In this document: positions 7,399 through 14,324 of the stretch, in pieces
Layout: every line of letters starts with the position of its first letter
Position numbering within the stretch: the first letter of the stretch is position 1
DNA from: Cyclobacteriaceae bacterium
Lineage (GTDB): Bacteria; Bacteroidota; Bacteroidia; Cytophagales; Cyclobacteriaceae
NCBI GenBank assembly: GCA_013140395.1
Contig: JABFSY010000178.1
Coordinates: forward strand, 1-15,145
DNA: 15,145 bases
Direction of reading: 5' to 3'
Notes under the pieces: model-generated
Seen by the model: only the letters and a program-made list of their open reading frames with translations
Told to the model about the DNA's origin: nothing
Databases searched by the model: none
Position numbers and translations under genes: made by a program

Positions 7399-8465
7399 TG
7401 GCTAATTTATTCAAAACAATAGCTTGCTCGTTCACGCGTTATTCGTGCATAACCTTTATGTTCTTGAAATTCTTGTTTGCTTTTCTTGTAATGAGCCCTT
7501 TTCTGAGCATTGCTCAGCTCTCTGTGGAAGAGTCTGAGCTAATGGCGCGAATGACACCCACCAGCACCATTCCTGCCGAACTGGTTTCTGCCCGATCGGT
7601 AGTCGTTTACCAAAATACTTTTACAGTGAAGGAGTTGCAGGAAGCGCACACCTTTTTTCAACAAACAGGCATTGATGCTGTTGCTTATTTTGATGTAGGC
7701 CGTTTACTAGCCGGGCATGAAAGTAGAAAGGCCTATTCCGCTAACCTATTGGCAAGGGGAATAAAATATTTGATCCTATTTCAAAAAAATGAAAAAGGAT
7801 ATCGATTTATATTTTGCCCTTTCAATGGTAAACCGGACTTCGTAGAAAACAACAGCTTGGTGTGGCAACAAGAGAACGCATCTCTGAACGAACTGCTGAA
7901 AACCGTCTATCGTTTTGCGGTGAGCAATTTAAAGAAAACGAATTTTCTTATCAATGATCTCCCTGAGACAAACCTCACCGTAAATGTTTTCAAAGGGCGC
8001 ATCAATCAAAACTTCTCCTTACAGGTAAAAACATTTAAAACGGCCATTCCTCGTTTTGGAAACGCAGTTGCCGATGCAGAATTGGAGGCCTATCTCAAAG
8101 AAAATTTTCCCGTTAAATATGAACTGGTAGATCCACAAGCAGATGAAGTGGCATTATCGGCCAAGGGCTTTCGAACCATTTTACGCTATGTCCACACACG
8201 TGGATTGCTGGCTCAGGAGATATTGGGCTTTGACATGACGCAACAAGCGCGTTCATTGCCTTCCGCCATTGTGGTTAACAATGAGATTCAAATTAAAACT
8301 ATACTGGCGGAGCAACCAGTGTACAAGTTCTTCTTTAAAAATCTTGAATATGGTGACCTTTTCCTGGGCACCAAATGGGATGCTGATGTTACGTGGCAGG
8401 ACGCCTTACGAAATCACATAGAAGCATTGAAACTAAATCAGCAAATCGGCCCGGGAAACAAATAG
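7398..8465 (+). CDS. exported protein of unknown function, last gene of Rieske operon
   Basis: I do not recognise this 355-residue protein by function. It has a strong N-terminal export signal: starting at 7398 the hydrophobic core lies at about residues 18-38 and ends PFLSIAQ. A second in-frame ATG at 7458 would give a standard 20-residue signal peptide, so the true start may be there. The 7398 start overlaps the preceding stop by 1 base, which favours coupled translation, and I keep it as the longer form. The mature protein is soluble-looking, with mixed alpha/beta character and no repeats. Recognisable stretches include 'MTPTSTIPAELVSARSVVVYQ' near the start and 'LQEAHTFFQQTGIDAVAYFDVGRLLAGHESRKAYSANLLARGIKYLILFQ'. 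I recall similar unnamed proteins in Cytophagales. No catalytic or metal motif is evident. Confidence 0.75.
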   Translation: MANLFKTIACSFTRYSCITFMFLKFLFAFLVMSPFLSIAQLSVEESELMARMTPTSTIPAELVSARSVVVYQNTFTVKELQEAHTFFQQTGIDAVAYFDVGRLLAGHESRKAYSANLLARGIKYLILFQKNEKGYRFIFCPFNGKPDFVENNSLVWQQENASLNELLKTVYRFAVSNLKKTNFLINDLPETNLTVNVFKGRINQNFSLQVKTFKTAIPRFGNAVADAELEAYLKENFPVKYELVDPQADEVALSAKGFRTILRYVHTRGLLAQEILGFDMTQQARSLPSAIVVNNEIQIKTILAEQPVYKFFFKNLEYGDLFLGTKWDADVTWQDALRNHIEALKLNQQIGPGNK

Positions 8466-8484
8466 AAGAAACAGATTGAACAGC

Positions 8485-8796
8485 TTAGGCCTTTCCTGTC
8501 TTCCTTCCCCTTTGCACTAGTACAAAGGCAACGATCAACAACAATAGAATAACAAATCCATTACCCGTTTGAAAAAAGGGGAAATGAAAATCGCCAAATC
8601 CAAAAAGGAGTTTAAATGGAAGCGCGATGATGGCAATACTTGCACCAAAAATGGCTGCGATAACACCAATCGCTGCACCAAACAGGCCGACCACTACGCC
8701 AAAGAGTGCAGCAAGCAGGGCAAACCAGATCGGGAATGTGAGAACCAGAAGTACGACAACCAGTAGTGTGGAGGTTCCAGAAGAAGATCGCGCCAT
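8485..8796 (-). CDS. small hydrophobic membrane protein
   Basis: This 103-residue protein is nearly all membrane segment. After a short serine-rich start (MARSSSGTS), hydrophobic helices run at about 10-33, 35-65 (rich in Gly, Ala, Val and Ile, possibly two short helices) and 80-97. Between them is a loop containing 'FGFGDFHFPFFQ'. The tail is basic (QRGRKTGK). I chose the ATG at 8796; the in-frame TTG at 8826 would add a polar stretch with no obvious role. No known family is recognised with confidence. It is a single gene, convergent with the Rieske operon, whose last stop lies 19 bases from its own. Confidence 0.65.
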   Translation of the reverse strand: MARSSSGTSTLLVVVLLVLTFPIWFALLAALFGVVVGLFGAAIGVIAAIFGASIAIIALPFKLLFGFGDFHFPFFQTGNGFVILLLLIVAFVLVQRGRKTGKA

Positions 8797-8922
8797 AAGA
8801 TTTTTGTTTTGCTGGTTGTGCAGCAATAATCGTTCAGCTTTTACCCAAACATTGAATTTATTCTATTTTGGCCACTTTCTCCCGCGAGCAAATATCAATC
8901 TATTACTAACTGTCTAATTCTG

Positions 8923-8951
8923 AACAGCTGTTTATGCAAAAATGAACAGCT
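8923..8951. repeat. AACAGCT inverted repeat and palindrome
   Basis: AACAGCTGTT at 8923-8932 is a perfect 10-base palindrome. A second AACAGCT at 8945-8951 makes AGCTGTT (8926-8932) and AACAGCT (8945-8951) a 7-base inverted repeat around a 12-base spacer; TGAACAGCT is also a direct repeat 22 bases apart. It lies at the 3' end of the minus-strand small gene and upstream of the membrane-protein gene. It could be a weak hairpin terminator for the former or a protein-binding site for the latter. No T-run follows on the minus strand, so a classical terminator is unlikely. Confidence 0.3.
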
Positions 8952-9147
8952 AATCCTGTACCCACACCACAAACGAAACCATCATCAACTGATCATTAAC
9001 GTATTGAATGATGGGATCCTCCGGGTCAAATTGGTTGCCATACTTCTTGCGGATTTCTGCCAACTCTTCATCGGTCACATACTGAGTCGCGATCAATCGG
9101 TGTGATGGATCTACCTTTTTCTTGAGGGAAATAAGCATTCTCTTCAT
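8950..9147 (-). CDS. small hypothetical protein, 65 residues
   Basis: This short reading frame encodes a charged, soluble-looking protein: a basic start (MKRMLISLKKKVDPSHR), then 'YVTDEELAEIRKKYGNQFDPEDPIIQYVNDQ', and a hydrophobic end (MMVSFVVWVQD). The middle has the composition of a genuine protein rather than a chance frame, and its acidic/basic helix pattern supports this. The frame is open further upstream to 9423, but that part overlaps the antiporter gene on the other strand and reads like noise, so I start at the ATG at 9147 (9138 is also possible). It is divergent from the antiporter gene with a 124-base gap. No family is recognised. Real expression is likely but not proven. Confidence 0.5.
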   Translation of the reverse strand: MKRMLISLKKKVDPSHRLIATQYVTDEELAEIRKKYGNQFDPEDPIIQYVNDQLMMVSFVVWVQD

Positions 9148-9271
9148 ACTGTTGGTAATTATCAAACAATGGTACAATCTGTTTTTCCACCAAAGAATGA
9201 TATCCGTCAGGTTTAGCAATGAGCAAGTAACGGAAATTTGGATTTGCAGTGCCGATTTAGTTGCTTGAGCA

Positions 9272-10570
9272 ATGGCCTCACCAAAAAAAATCGGCATCTG
9301 GACAAGCACCTCATTGGTGATGGGCAACATGATTGCCTCTGCTATGTTTATGTTGCCGGCCACACTATCAACGTACGGCAGTATTAGTTTGATTGGGTGG
9401 GTGGTGTCAGGCTTAGGCGCCATTTGTTTGGCGCTTGTATTTAGCTGGCTTAGTCAATTGATGCCCGTGGCCAATGGTGGGCCTTACGCCTACACACGCG
9501 AAGGCCTAGGTGATTTTGCGGCCTTCCTGGTCGCGTGGGGATATTGGCTTTCTATCTGGAGTACGAATGCAGCTATTGCCGTTGCCTTTCTAAGTTACCT
9601 CACCGTTTTTGCTCCCGCCCTGGGAGTAAATTCAATGTTAGCTGTTGGCGTAGGTCTTTCCGCCATTTGGTTTCTTACCTGGATAAACACTCGTGGAATC
9701 AGAGATGCCGGAGCTGTGCAAGTTATCACTACGATACTAAAAATTGCACCTCTCTTGCTAGTCACAATCGGTGGTTTGTTTTACATCCACACTGAAAACT
9801 ATTTTCCGTTCAATAGCAGCGGCACATCAAACATCAACGCCATCACCTCGACCGCGACACTTACCCTTTTTGCTTTTTTGGGATTAGAATGTGCAACAAT
9901 CCCATCGGGGCAAGTTGAAAATCCCGAGAAAACAGTTCCGCGCGCCACCTTGTATGGAACACTCGCTGTTACATTACTGTACATCTTGGGAACGGTAGTT
10001 ATTATGGGCGTGCTTTCTCCTTCAATGCTTCAAACTTCTAAGGCTCCCTTTGCTGATGCGGCAGCCTCGATGTGGGGCGAGTGGGCTCGTTATCTTGTGG
10101 CGGGTGGTGCCGTCATGTCGACCTTTGGTGCACTGAATGGTTGGATCCTCATGCAGGGCCAGATACCTGCTGCTGCGGCTGTCGATAAATTGTTTCCTTC
10201 TGTGTTAAAAACTGAAAACAAATTTGGATCTCCGTATATAAGTATCATTGCAGGAAGTGTATTTGTTTCGTTTCTACTCTTGATGAATTTCTCCAGAAGC
10301 CTGGCGGATACCTACCAGTTTATCATTTTACTTTCCACGATGACGGTGTTAGTGCCCTATTTATTTTCTGCTGTATCGTTCGCCATCTTGGCCGTAAGAA
10401 CCAAACAACTAAAATGGAATAGCGCTACTAAACTCACGATCGCACTACTCGCTTTCGGATACTCTATGTGGGCAGTGGGTGGCTCGGGACAAGAAACGGT
10501 CTATTGGGGATTTTTGCTTCTCATGGCAGGTGTGCCTTTGTACGGATGGAGTAAAATGAGAAGAAATTAA
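9272..10570 (+). CDS. APC-superfamily amino-acid antiporter (AdiC/PotE-like)
   Basis: This 432-residue protein has about 12 transmembrane helices and follows the E. coli arginine:agmatine antiporter AdiC along its length. Shared features include 'GWVVSGLGAICLALVFSWLS', 'GGPYAYTREGLGDF', 'NPEKTVPRATLYGTL', 'KAPFADAA' and 'VPYLFS'. By my alignment several AdiC functional positions are kept: Asn19 and Ser23 (AdiC Asn22, Ser26), Tyr91 (Tyr93), Glu206 (Glu208) and Trp291 (Trp293). Trp202 of AdiC is replaced by Phe200. The helix-1 backbone-binding loop, GSG in AdiC, reads ASA at residues 22-24, which should reshape the site for the substrate's amino and carboxyl groups. It precedes a guanidino-modifying hydrolase gene by 41 bases, so the substrate is probably arginine-related. 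Exchange or proton-coupled uptake are both possible. Confidence 0.87.
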   Translation: MASPKKIGIWTSTSLVMGNMIASAMFMLPATLSTYGSISLIGWVVSGLGAICLALVFSWLSQLMPVANGGPYAYTREGLGDFAAFLVAWGYWLSIWSTNAAIAVAFLSYLTVFAPALGVNSMLAVGVGLSAIWFLTWINTRGIRDAGAVQVITTILKIAPLLLVTIGGLFYIHTENYFPFNSSGTSNINAITSTATLTLFAFLGLECATIPSGQVENPEKTVPRATLYGTLAVTLLYILGTVVIMGVLSPSMLQTSKAPFADAAASMWGEWARYLVAGGAVMSTFGALNGWILMQGQIPAAAAVDKLFPSVLKTENKFGSPYISIIAGSVFVSFLLLMNFSRSLADTYQFIILLSTMTVLVPYLFSAVSFAILAVRTKQLKWNSATKLTIALLAFGYSMWAVGGSGQETVYWGFLLLMAGVPLYGWSKMRRN

Positions 10571-10611
10571 ATGATCAAAAGTTATAAGCCAATCGAAAAC
10601 AAAAACAGCAA

Positions 10612-11493
10612 ATGAACCTAACCTGTCAATCCGAATACGGAACGTTACAAAGTGTTTTTATTAAAAATGTGGTCGATGCGTTTGTCGATCAATCGACTAT
10701 TTCAAAGGAGTGGAAAGAATTAAACTTTTTGGGCGAACCTGATTTCAAGATCGCTCAAAGCGAGTACCTGTTTTTTGAAAAACTCTTGCAAACGAACCAT
10801 ACCGAAATAAAAAAGTTTGAAAAAAACGCCTCGGTAACAATGGACTCCATTTACTGTCGCGATGCAAGCATTGCCACCGACAAGGGAATGATTCTATGCA
10901 CCATGGGCAAGGCCGGTCGAATGAATGAACCTGCTGCAGTCGAGAAAATGTATCGAGAACTCGGTGTCCCTATTTTGGGAAGAATTGAAGCGCCCGGATC
11001 AGTAGAAGGTGGAGACGTGGCTTGGCTTGATCAACATACATTAGCCATGGGCAGAACATATCGAACGAATGCGGAAGGTATAAGGCAGATGCGCGCGCTG
11101 CTGGCTCCGAGCGGTGTTGACGTATTGGAAGTGCAACTTCCTCACTACAAAGGCCCTTCAGATGTGTTTCATTTAATGTCCATTTTCAGTCCTGTGGCAA
11201 AAGACCTGGCAGTGGTTTACTCACCTCTTATGCCTATCATATTTCGTGAGGAGTTGATAAAGCGCGGCTTTCAATTGGTCGAAGTTCCCGATCCTGAATT
11301 TGAAAGTATGGGTTGCAATGTGTTGGCTATCGGCCCTCGCCAGTGCATCATGGTGGAGGGAAATGAAACAACCAAGGCGAAACTATTGCAAGCTGGATGT
11401 ACTGTATTGGAGTATGAAGGGCAGGAAATAAGTTACAAGGGTGGAGGTGGTCCAACCTGCTTGACGCGCCCGCTCTGGCGTAGGGCCGAATAG
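10612..11493 (+). CDS. DDAH-like guanidino-group hydrolase (amidinotransferase/deiminase superfamily)
   Basis: This 293-residue enzyme belongs to the guanidino-modifying superfamily that includes dimethylarginine dimethylaminohydrolase (DDAH), arginine deiminase and amidinotransferases. Catalytic features are present in order: Arg83-Asp84 in 'SIYCRDASIAT', Glu132 and Asp135 in 'APGSVEGGDVAWL', His187 in 'DVFHLMS', and the nucleophile Cys283 in 'GGGGPTCLT'. The 'RIEAPGSVEGGD' and 'RTYRTNAEGIRQM' stretches are close to bacterial DDAH. The length lies near DDAH and is much shorter than arginine deiminase (about 400 residues). There is no signal peptide, so it acts in the cytoplasm. It would convert arginine or a methylated arginine to citrulline, releasing ammonia or an amine; the exact substrate is not certain. 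It follows the antiporter gene by 41 bases in a likely operon, which suggests uptake followed by hydrolysis. No ornithine carbamoyltransferase or carbamate kinase lies nearby, so this is not a classical ADI pathway. Confidence 0.87.
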   Translation: MNLTCQSEYGTLQSVFIKNVVDAFVDQSTISKEWKELNFLGEPDFKIAQSEYLFFEKLLQTNHTEIKKFEKNASVTMDSIYCRDASIATDKGMILCTMGKAGRMNEPAAVEKMYRELGVPILGRIEAPGSVEGGDVAWLDQHTLAMGRTYRTNAEGIRQMRALLAPSGVDVLEVQLPHYKGPSDVFHLMSIFSPVAKDLAVVYSPLMPIIFREELIKRGFQLVEVPDPEFESMGCNVLAIGPRQCIMVEGNETTKAKLLQAGCTVLEYEGQEISYKGGGGPTCLTRPLWRRAE

Positions 11494-11524
11494 TATCGGA
11501 AATTTCCATTCGTCACGTTCTGCT

Positions 11525-11554
11525 TTGGCATCATTCGAAAATCAATTATCTTCG
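11525..11554 (+). promoter_or_regulatory. predicted Bacteroidota-type promoter of the CarboxypepD_reg/thioredoxin-like gene
   Basis: TTG at 11525-11527 (within TTTG at 11524-11527) is followed after 19 bases by TATCTTCG at 11547-11554. This fits the Bacteroidota sigma consensus (-33 TTTG, -7 TAnnTTTG, 19-21 spacer) with one mismatch in the -7 box. The ATG of the next gene is 25 bases downstream. It lies in the 86-base gap after the hydrolase gene, so the following gene is probably transcribed separately. Confidence 0.55.
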
Positions 11555-11579
11555 ATCTTAGCGCTATAAAAAAATTTAG

Positions 11580-13223
11580 ATGGCTCGCTGGCTTGTCTTC
11601 TTGTTACCATTGTTTTGCACGCCTTTATTCTCTCAAAGACTGGTAGAGGCAACTATTGTTGACAAGGAAACAAAAAAGCCTGTTTCATTTGCTTCCATCG
11701 GAATCATCGGAACTTCCAAGGGAACGAGCTCCAATTTGAACGGGCAGTTTTCTATTTCGGTAAATGAGACCGATTCGCTGAAGATAACGTGTGTGGGTTA
11801 TGAATCCCTTACACTATCTTCCGGACTGGCATTGACAATCGTTGATCTCGCGCCCATCGTTACGCAGTTGAGTGAAATTGTCATTTTAGATAGGGCCATC
11901 AATGCTAAAAAAGTATTGCGCAAAGCCTTCGCCAACATTGATCTCAACTACAACGATCGTCCCTTTCTTCAACAATTTTTCTATCGACACTACTGCAAAG
12001 ATGGCGCTGCTTATGGCCGATTGATTGAGGCGGCTATCGATGTGTGGAAGACCTCCGGCTATCGAACGGTTCAGCATGCAGCTGGGGAAAAAGAAGAGAT
12101 TCGAGTTACGCAATTGCGAAGAAGTTTGGATAAAACTGAAATGGCCCAAGGTCATGATCCCATTTCTGTGGGAAACATTTTACAAGCTGATATAGTGGCC
12201 TATCAAACGGACAAAAGGAGTGAGCACATGTCATTTTATACAGATGTGAGCAATCTAAGAACCGACTTTGATAAGTATGATTTTGTATGCAAAGGAATTA
12301 CCTATTACGATGGGTTAGAAGTATATGAGATTACCTACCAAAACAAAAAAGATTCGGTCCTGACTACCACCGGAAAGTATCTGGACTTGGTTGAAATCAA
12401 GGGCACGCTTTTTATCACCACAGGAGGCTATGCGTTTGTACGAACGGAAGAGAGTAAATCATATGGGACAAACTCTCTGCTCACCTCTACCTTTTATCGA
12501 AAAGTGAATGATCGCTACTATCCTTATCATATTATACGGCAGGGTGAAAGTGAATACGCAGATAAGCGAGTGCATTCCGTGCACCTGGAATTAATGTCGA
12601 TGGAAATCAAAACAGATCCAACCGTCAAAATCGTTGGTCAACTACCCAACCGCGAAGCCTTGTTGAGTATCCCCTATGATTCTACGTTTTGGAAAAGTAA
12701 CTCCATCTTGAAAACCACTCCCCTGGAAGACGACATCATTCGCGATTTGGGTGGAGGAGTCTCACTTGATAAACAGTTTCTAAGGTACCATCAATTTGAA
12801 ATGAACACCCGTGATGGCGGTGTAAATGGCGAAGAAAAGTTTAAATGGTTGTTGGCGGATAGCAAGGGGAATCGCATTCTGTATCTTCTTGCCTGGACCG
12901 GTAATTTGCAAGCGTATCTGGTTGATGTAGAGTTGGCCAAGCGTCTGCAAAAAAAATATAGAAATAAGGTGACGTTTGTTTTCTTATCTCTCGAAGACGA
13001 TGAAAAAAGATGGAAAGAAGTAATAGAAAAATTTAGTTTATATACTGATGGAGTAATCAACTACAGAATAGGAAGTCGTTCCAAAACGGCCGCTTCTTTG
13101 GCTATTTCAGAAGCCCCAGGCTTTATGTTGCTAACACACGATGGAGAAATGATTCGACCCACAAAAAGACCAAGCGATCCTTCTTTGGAAGAAGATTTGC
13201 TCAAACTGATCGGGCAAAAATGA
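11580..13223 (+). CDS. exported protein: CarboxypepD_reg-like domain plus cysteine-less thioredoxin-like domain
   Basis: This 547-residue protein starts with a signal peptide at about 1-19 (ending CTPLFSQ). Residues 20-85 form a CarboxypepD_reg-like beta-sandwich ('VEATIVDKETKKPVSFASIGIIGTSKGTSSNLNGQFSI ... LKITCVGYESL'), common at the N-terminus of exported Bacteroidota proteins. The centre (about 105-400) resembles the uncharacterised region often joined to this domain, with 'RKAFANIDLNYNDRPFLQQFFYRHY' as its entry and 'YYPYHIIRQGE' later on. Residues 415-547 look like a TlpA-type thioredoxin fold: 'ILYLLAWTG', then 'LAKRLQKKYRNKVTFVFLSLEDDEKRWKEVIEKF', the cis-proline-like 'EAPGFMLLTHDGEMI', and a terminal helix. 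The CxxC site is gone: where TlpA has WCGPC this has WTGNLQ (439-444). It should not act as a disulfide reductase. Role unknown; probably periplasmic or outer-membrane associated. Confidence 0.8.
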   Translation: MARWLVFLLPLFCTPLFSQRLVEATIVDKETKKPVSFASIGIIGTSKGTSSNLNGQFSISVNETDSLKITCVGYESLTLSSGLALTIVDLAPIVTQLSEIVILDRAINAKKVLRKAFANIDLNYNDRPFLQQFFYRHYCKDGAAYGRLIEAAIDVWKTSGYRTVQHAAGEKEEIRVTQLRRSLDKTEMAQGHDPISVGNILQADIVAYQTDKRSEHMSFYTDVSNLRTDFDKYDFVCKGITYYDGLEVYEITYQNKKDSVLTTTGKYLDLVEIKGTLFITTGGYAFVRTEESKSYGTNSLLTSTFYRKVNDRYYPYHIIRQGESEYADKRVHSVHLELMSMEIKTDPTVKIVGQLPNREALLSIPYDSTFWKSNSILKTTPLEDDIIRDLGGGVSLDKQFLRYHQFEMNTRDGGVNGEEKFKWLLADSKGNRILYLLAWTGNLQAYLVDVELAKRLQKKYRNKVTFVFLSLEDDEKRWKEVIEKFSLYTDGVINYRIGSRSKTAASLAISEAPGFMLLTHDGEMIRPTKRPSDPSLEEDLLKLIGQK

Positions 13224-13298
13224 TCCTTTTACAATTGATTGCCTCTTCAAAGGAGTTTAATTGAAATATGACTTTGTACATTTAACAAATCAACTACC

Positions 13299-14324
13299 AT
13301 GAACAGAATTTTTATTGGTTGCCTCGCTTCCATTTGTACTATCCTTTTCTTTGCTTGTGACCGAAAGCAGTTTCAACACGATCTGGTTGGAAATAACACT
13401 CCTTGGTCTTACGAACCGAAGAACAAACCGGGTGACCAGTTTTCGTTTACTATCATTGGCGACTTGAATAGCGGTGAGCGTTCAGGTGTATTAGAGGTGG
13501 CGGTTGAACAAATCAACTTGTTGCGCCCCGATTTTGTTTTAAGCATTGGTGACTTGGTGGAGGGGGGCACAGAAGATACTATTCAGCTAAAAAAAGAATA
13601 CGATCACTTTGAAGAACGAATGAGCAAGGCCAAAGCTCCTATTTTTCACCTTGGTGGAAATCATGACCTCACCAACCCTGTCATGCGCCAATATTGGGAG
13701 AAACGGTATGGCAAACGCTACTACCATTTTGTGTTTAAAAACGTCCTATTCCTCGTGCTGGATTCAGAAGACTATCCAGAAGAACGAATGTGGAAAATCT
13801 ATAGAGCCCGCAAACGTGCCCTCGAACTACTCGATAGCGGAAAATTAGAGATGGCCCAGTTAACAGAATACTATCGCATGCCCGAGCGAGCAACGGGAGA
13901 AATCAGCGATGCTCAATCTAGTTATTTCGAAAAAGTAATTGCAGATCATCCAACCGTTCGTTGGACTTTTGTGCTGATGCACAAACCTGTGTGGCAACGA
14001 ACTGGGAAGGGAAGTTTAGAACGGATTGAAGGTGCGCTGGGAAGCCGCAAGTTTACGGTTTTGAATGGGCATCAGCATAAGTATTCATACACTGAGCGCA
14101 ACCAACACGACTACATTATGATGGCTACGACAGGCGGTGGTCAAGATGCAAAAAGTGATCGTGCTTTCGACCACATTATGCTTGCCACAATTGCGGAGGG
14201 AGAGCCTGCTATTGCTAATCTCCGATTAGATGGAATTTTAAACAAACAAGGTCGGATTCCATTAGATGGAGAAAAGGTTTGTTTTCAGGCATCAAGATGT
14301 AGTGACACCACCAAGGTGCATTAA
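13299..14324 (+). CDS. lipoprotein calcineurin-like metallophosphoesterase
   Basis: This 341-residue protein has a lipoprotein signal with lipobox FFAC (Cys20), so it is anchored in a membrane facing the periplasm or exterior. The metallophosphoesterase motifs are in order: 'GDLN' (Asp55), 'IGDLVEGG' (Asp85), 'GGNHD' (Asn121, His122), 'VLMHKP' (His228) and 'NGHQHKY' (His258, His260). The first motif is D-x-N rather than the usual D-x-H, so one metal ligand differs. An insertion of about 75 residues between the GNHD and His228 motifs includes a charged helical stretch (about 160-195). The substrate may be a phosphodiester or phosphomonoester and cannot be told from sequence. The 75-base upstream gap has no clear promoter. 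Its stop codon shares a TTAA with the stop of the convergent kinase. Confidence 0.85.
   Translation: MNRIFIGCLASICTILFFACDRKQFQHDLVGNNTPWSYEPKNKPGDQFSFTIIGDLNSGERSGVLEVAVEQINLLRPDFVLSIGDLVEGGTEDTIQLKKEYDHFEERMSKAKAPIFHLGGNHDLTNPVMRQYWEKRYGKRYYHFVFKNVLFLVLDSEDYPEERMWKIYRARKRALELLDSGKLEMAQLTEYYRMPERATGEISDAQSSYFEKVIADHPTVRWTFVLMHKPVWQRTGKGSLERIEGALGSRKFTVLNGHQHKYSYTERNQHDYIMMATTGGGQDAKSDRAFDHIMLATIAEGEPAIANLRLDGILNKQGRIPLDGEKVCFQASRCSDTTKVH

Noticed and set aside
9148..9423. Upstream extension of the 65-residue minus-strand frame to 157 residues
   Set aside because: The added part lies largely antisense to the start of a well-supported antiporter gene and lacks protein-like features; only the downstream part looks real.
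10612..11493. Arginine deiminase (arcA) or agmatine deiminase
   Set aside because: The protein is over 100 residues shorter than arginine deiminase, and its motif context is closer to DDAH; no arc genes are adjacent.
11498..11507. GGAAATTTCC palindrome after the hydrolase gene
   Set aside because: It is short, has no loop or following T-run, and could arise by chance; not enough to call a terminator or operator.
13224..13298. Possible promoter (ACTTTG near 13270) before the phosphoesterase gene
   Set aside because: No TTG lies at the proper spacing, so it does not meet the Bacteroidota consensus.
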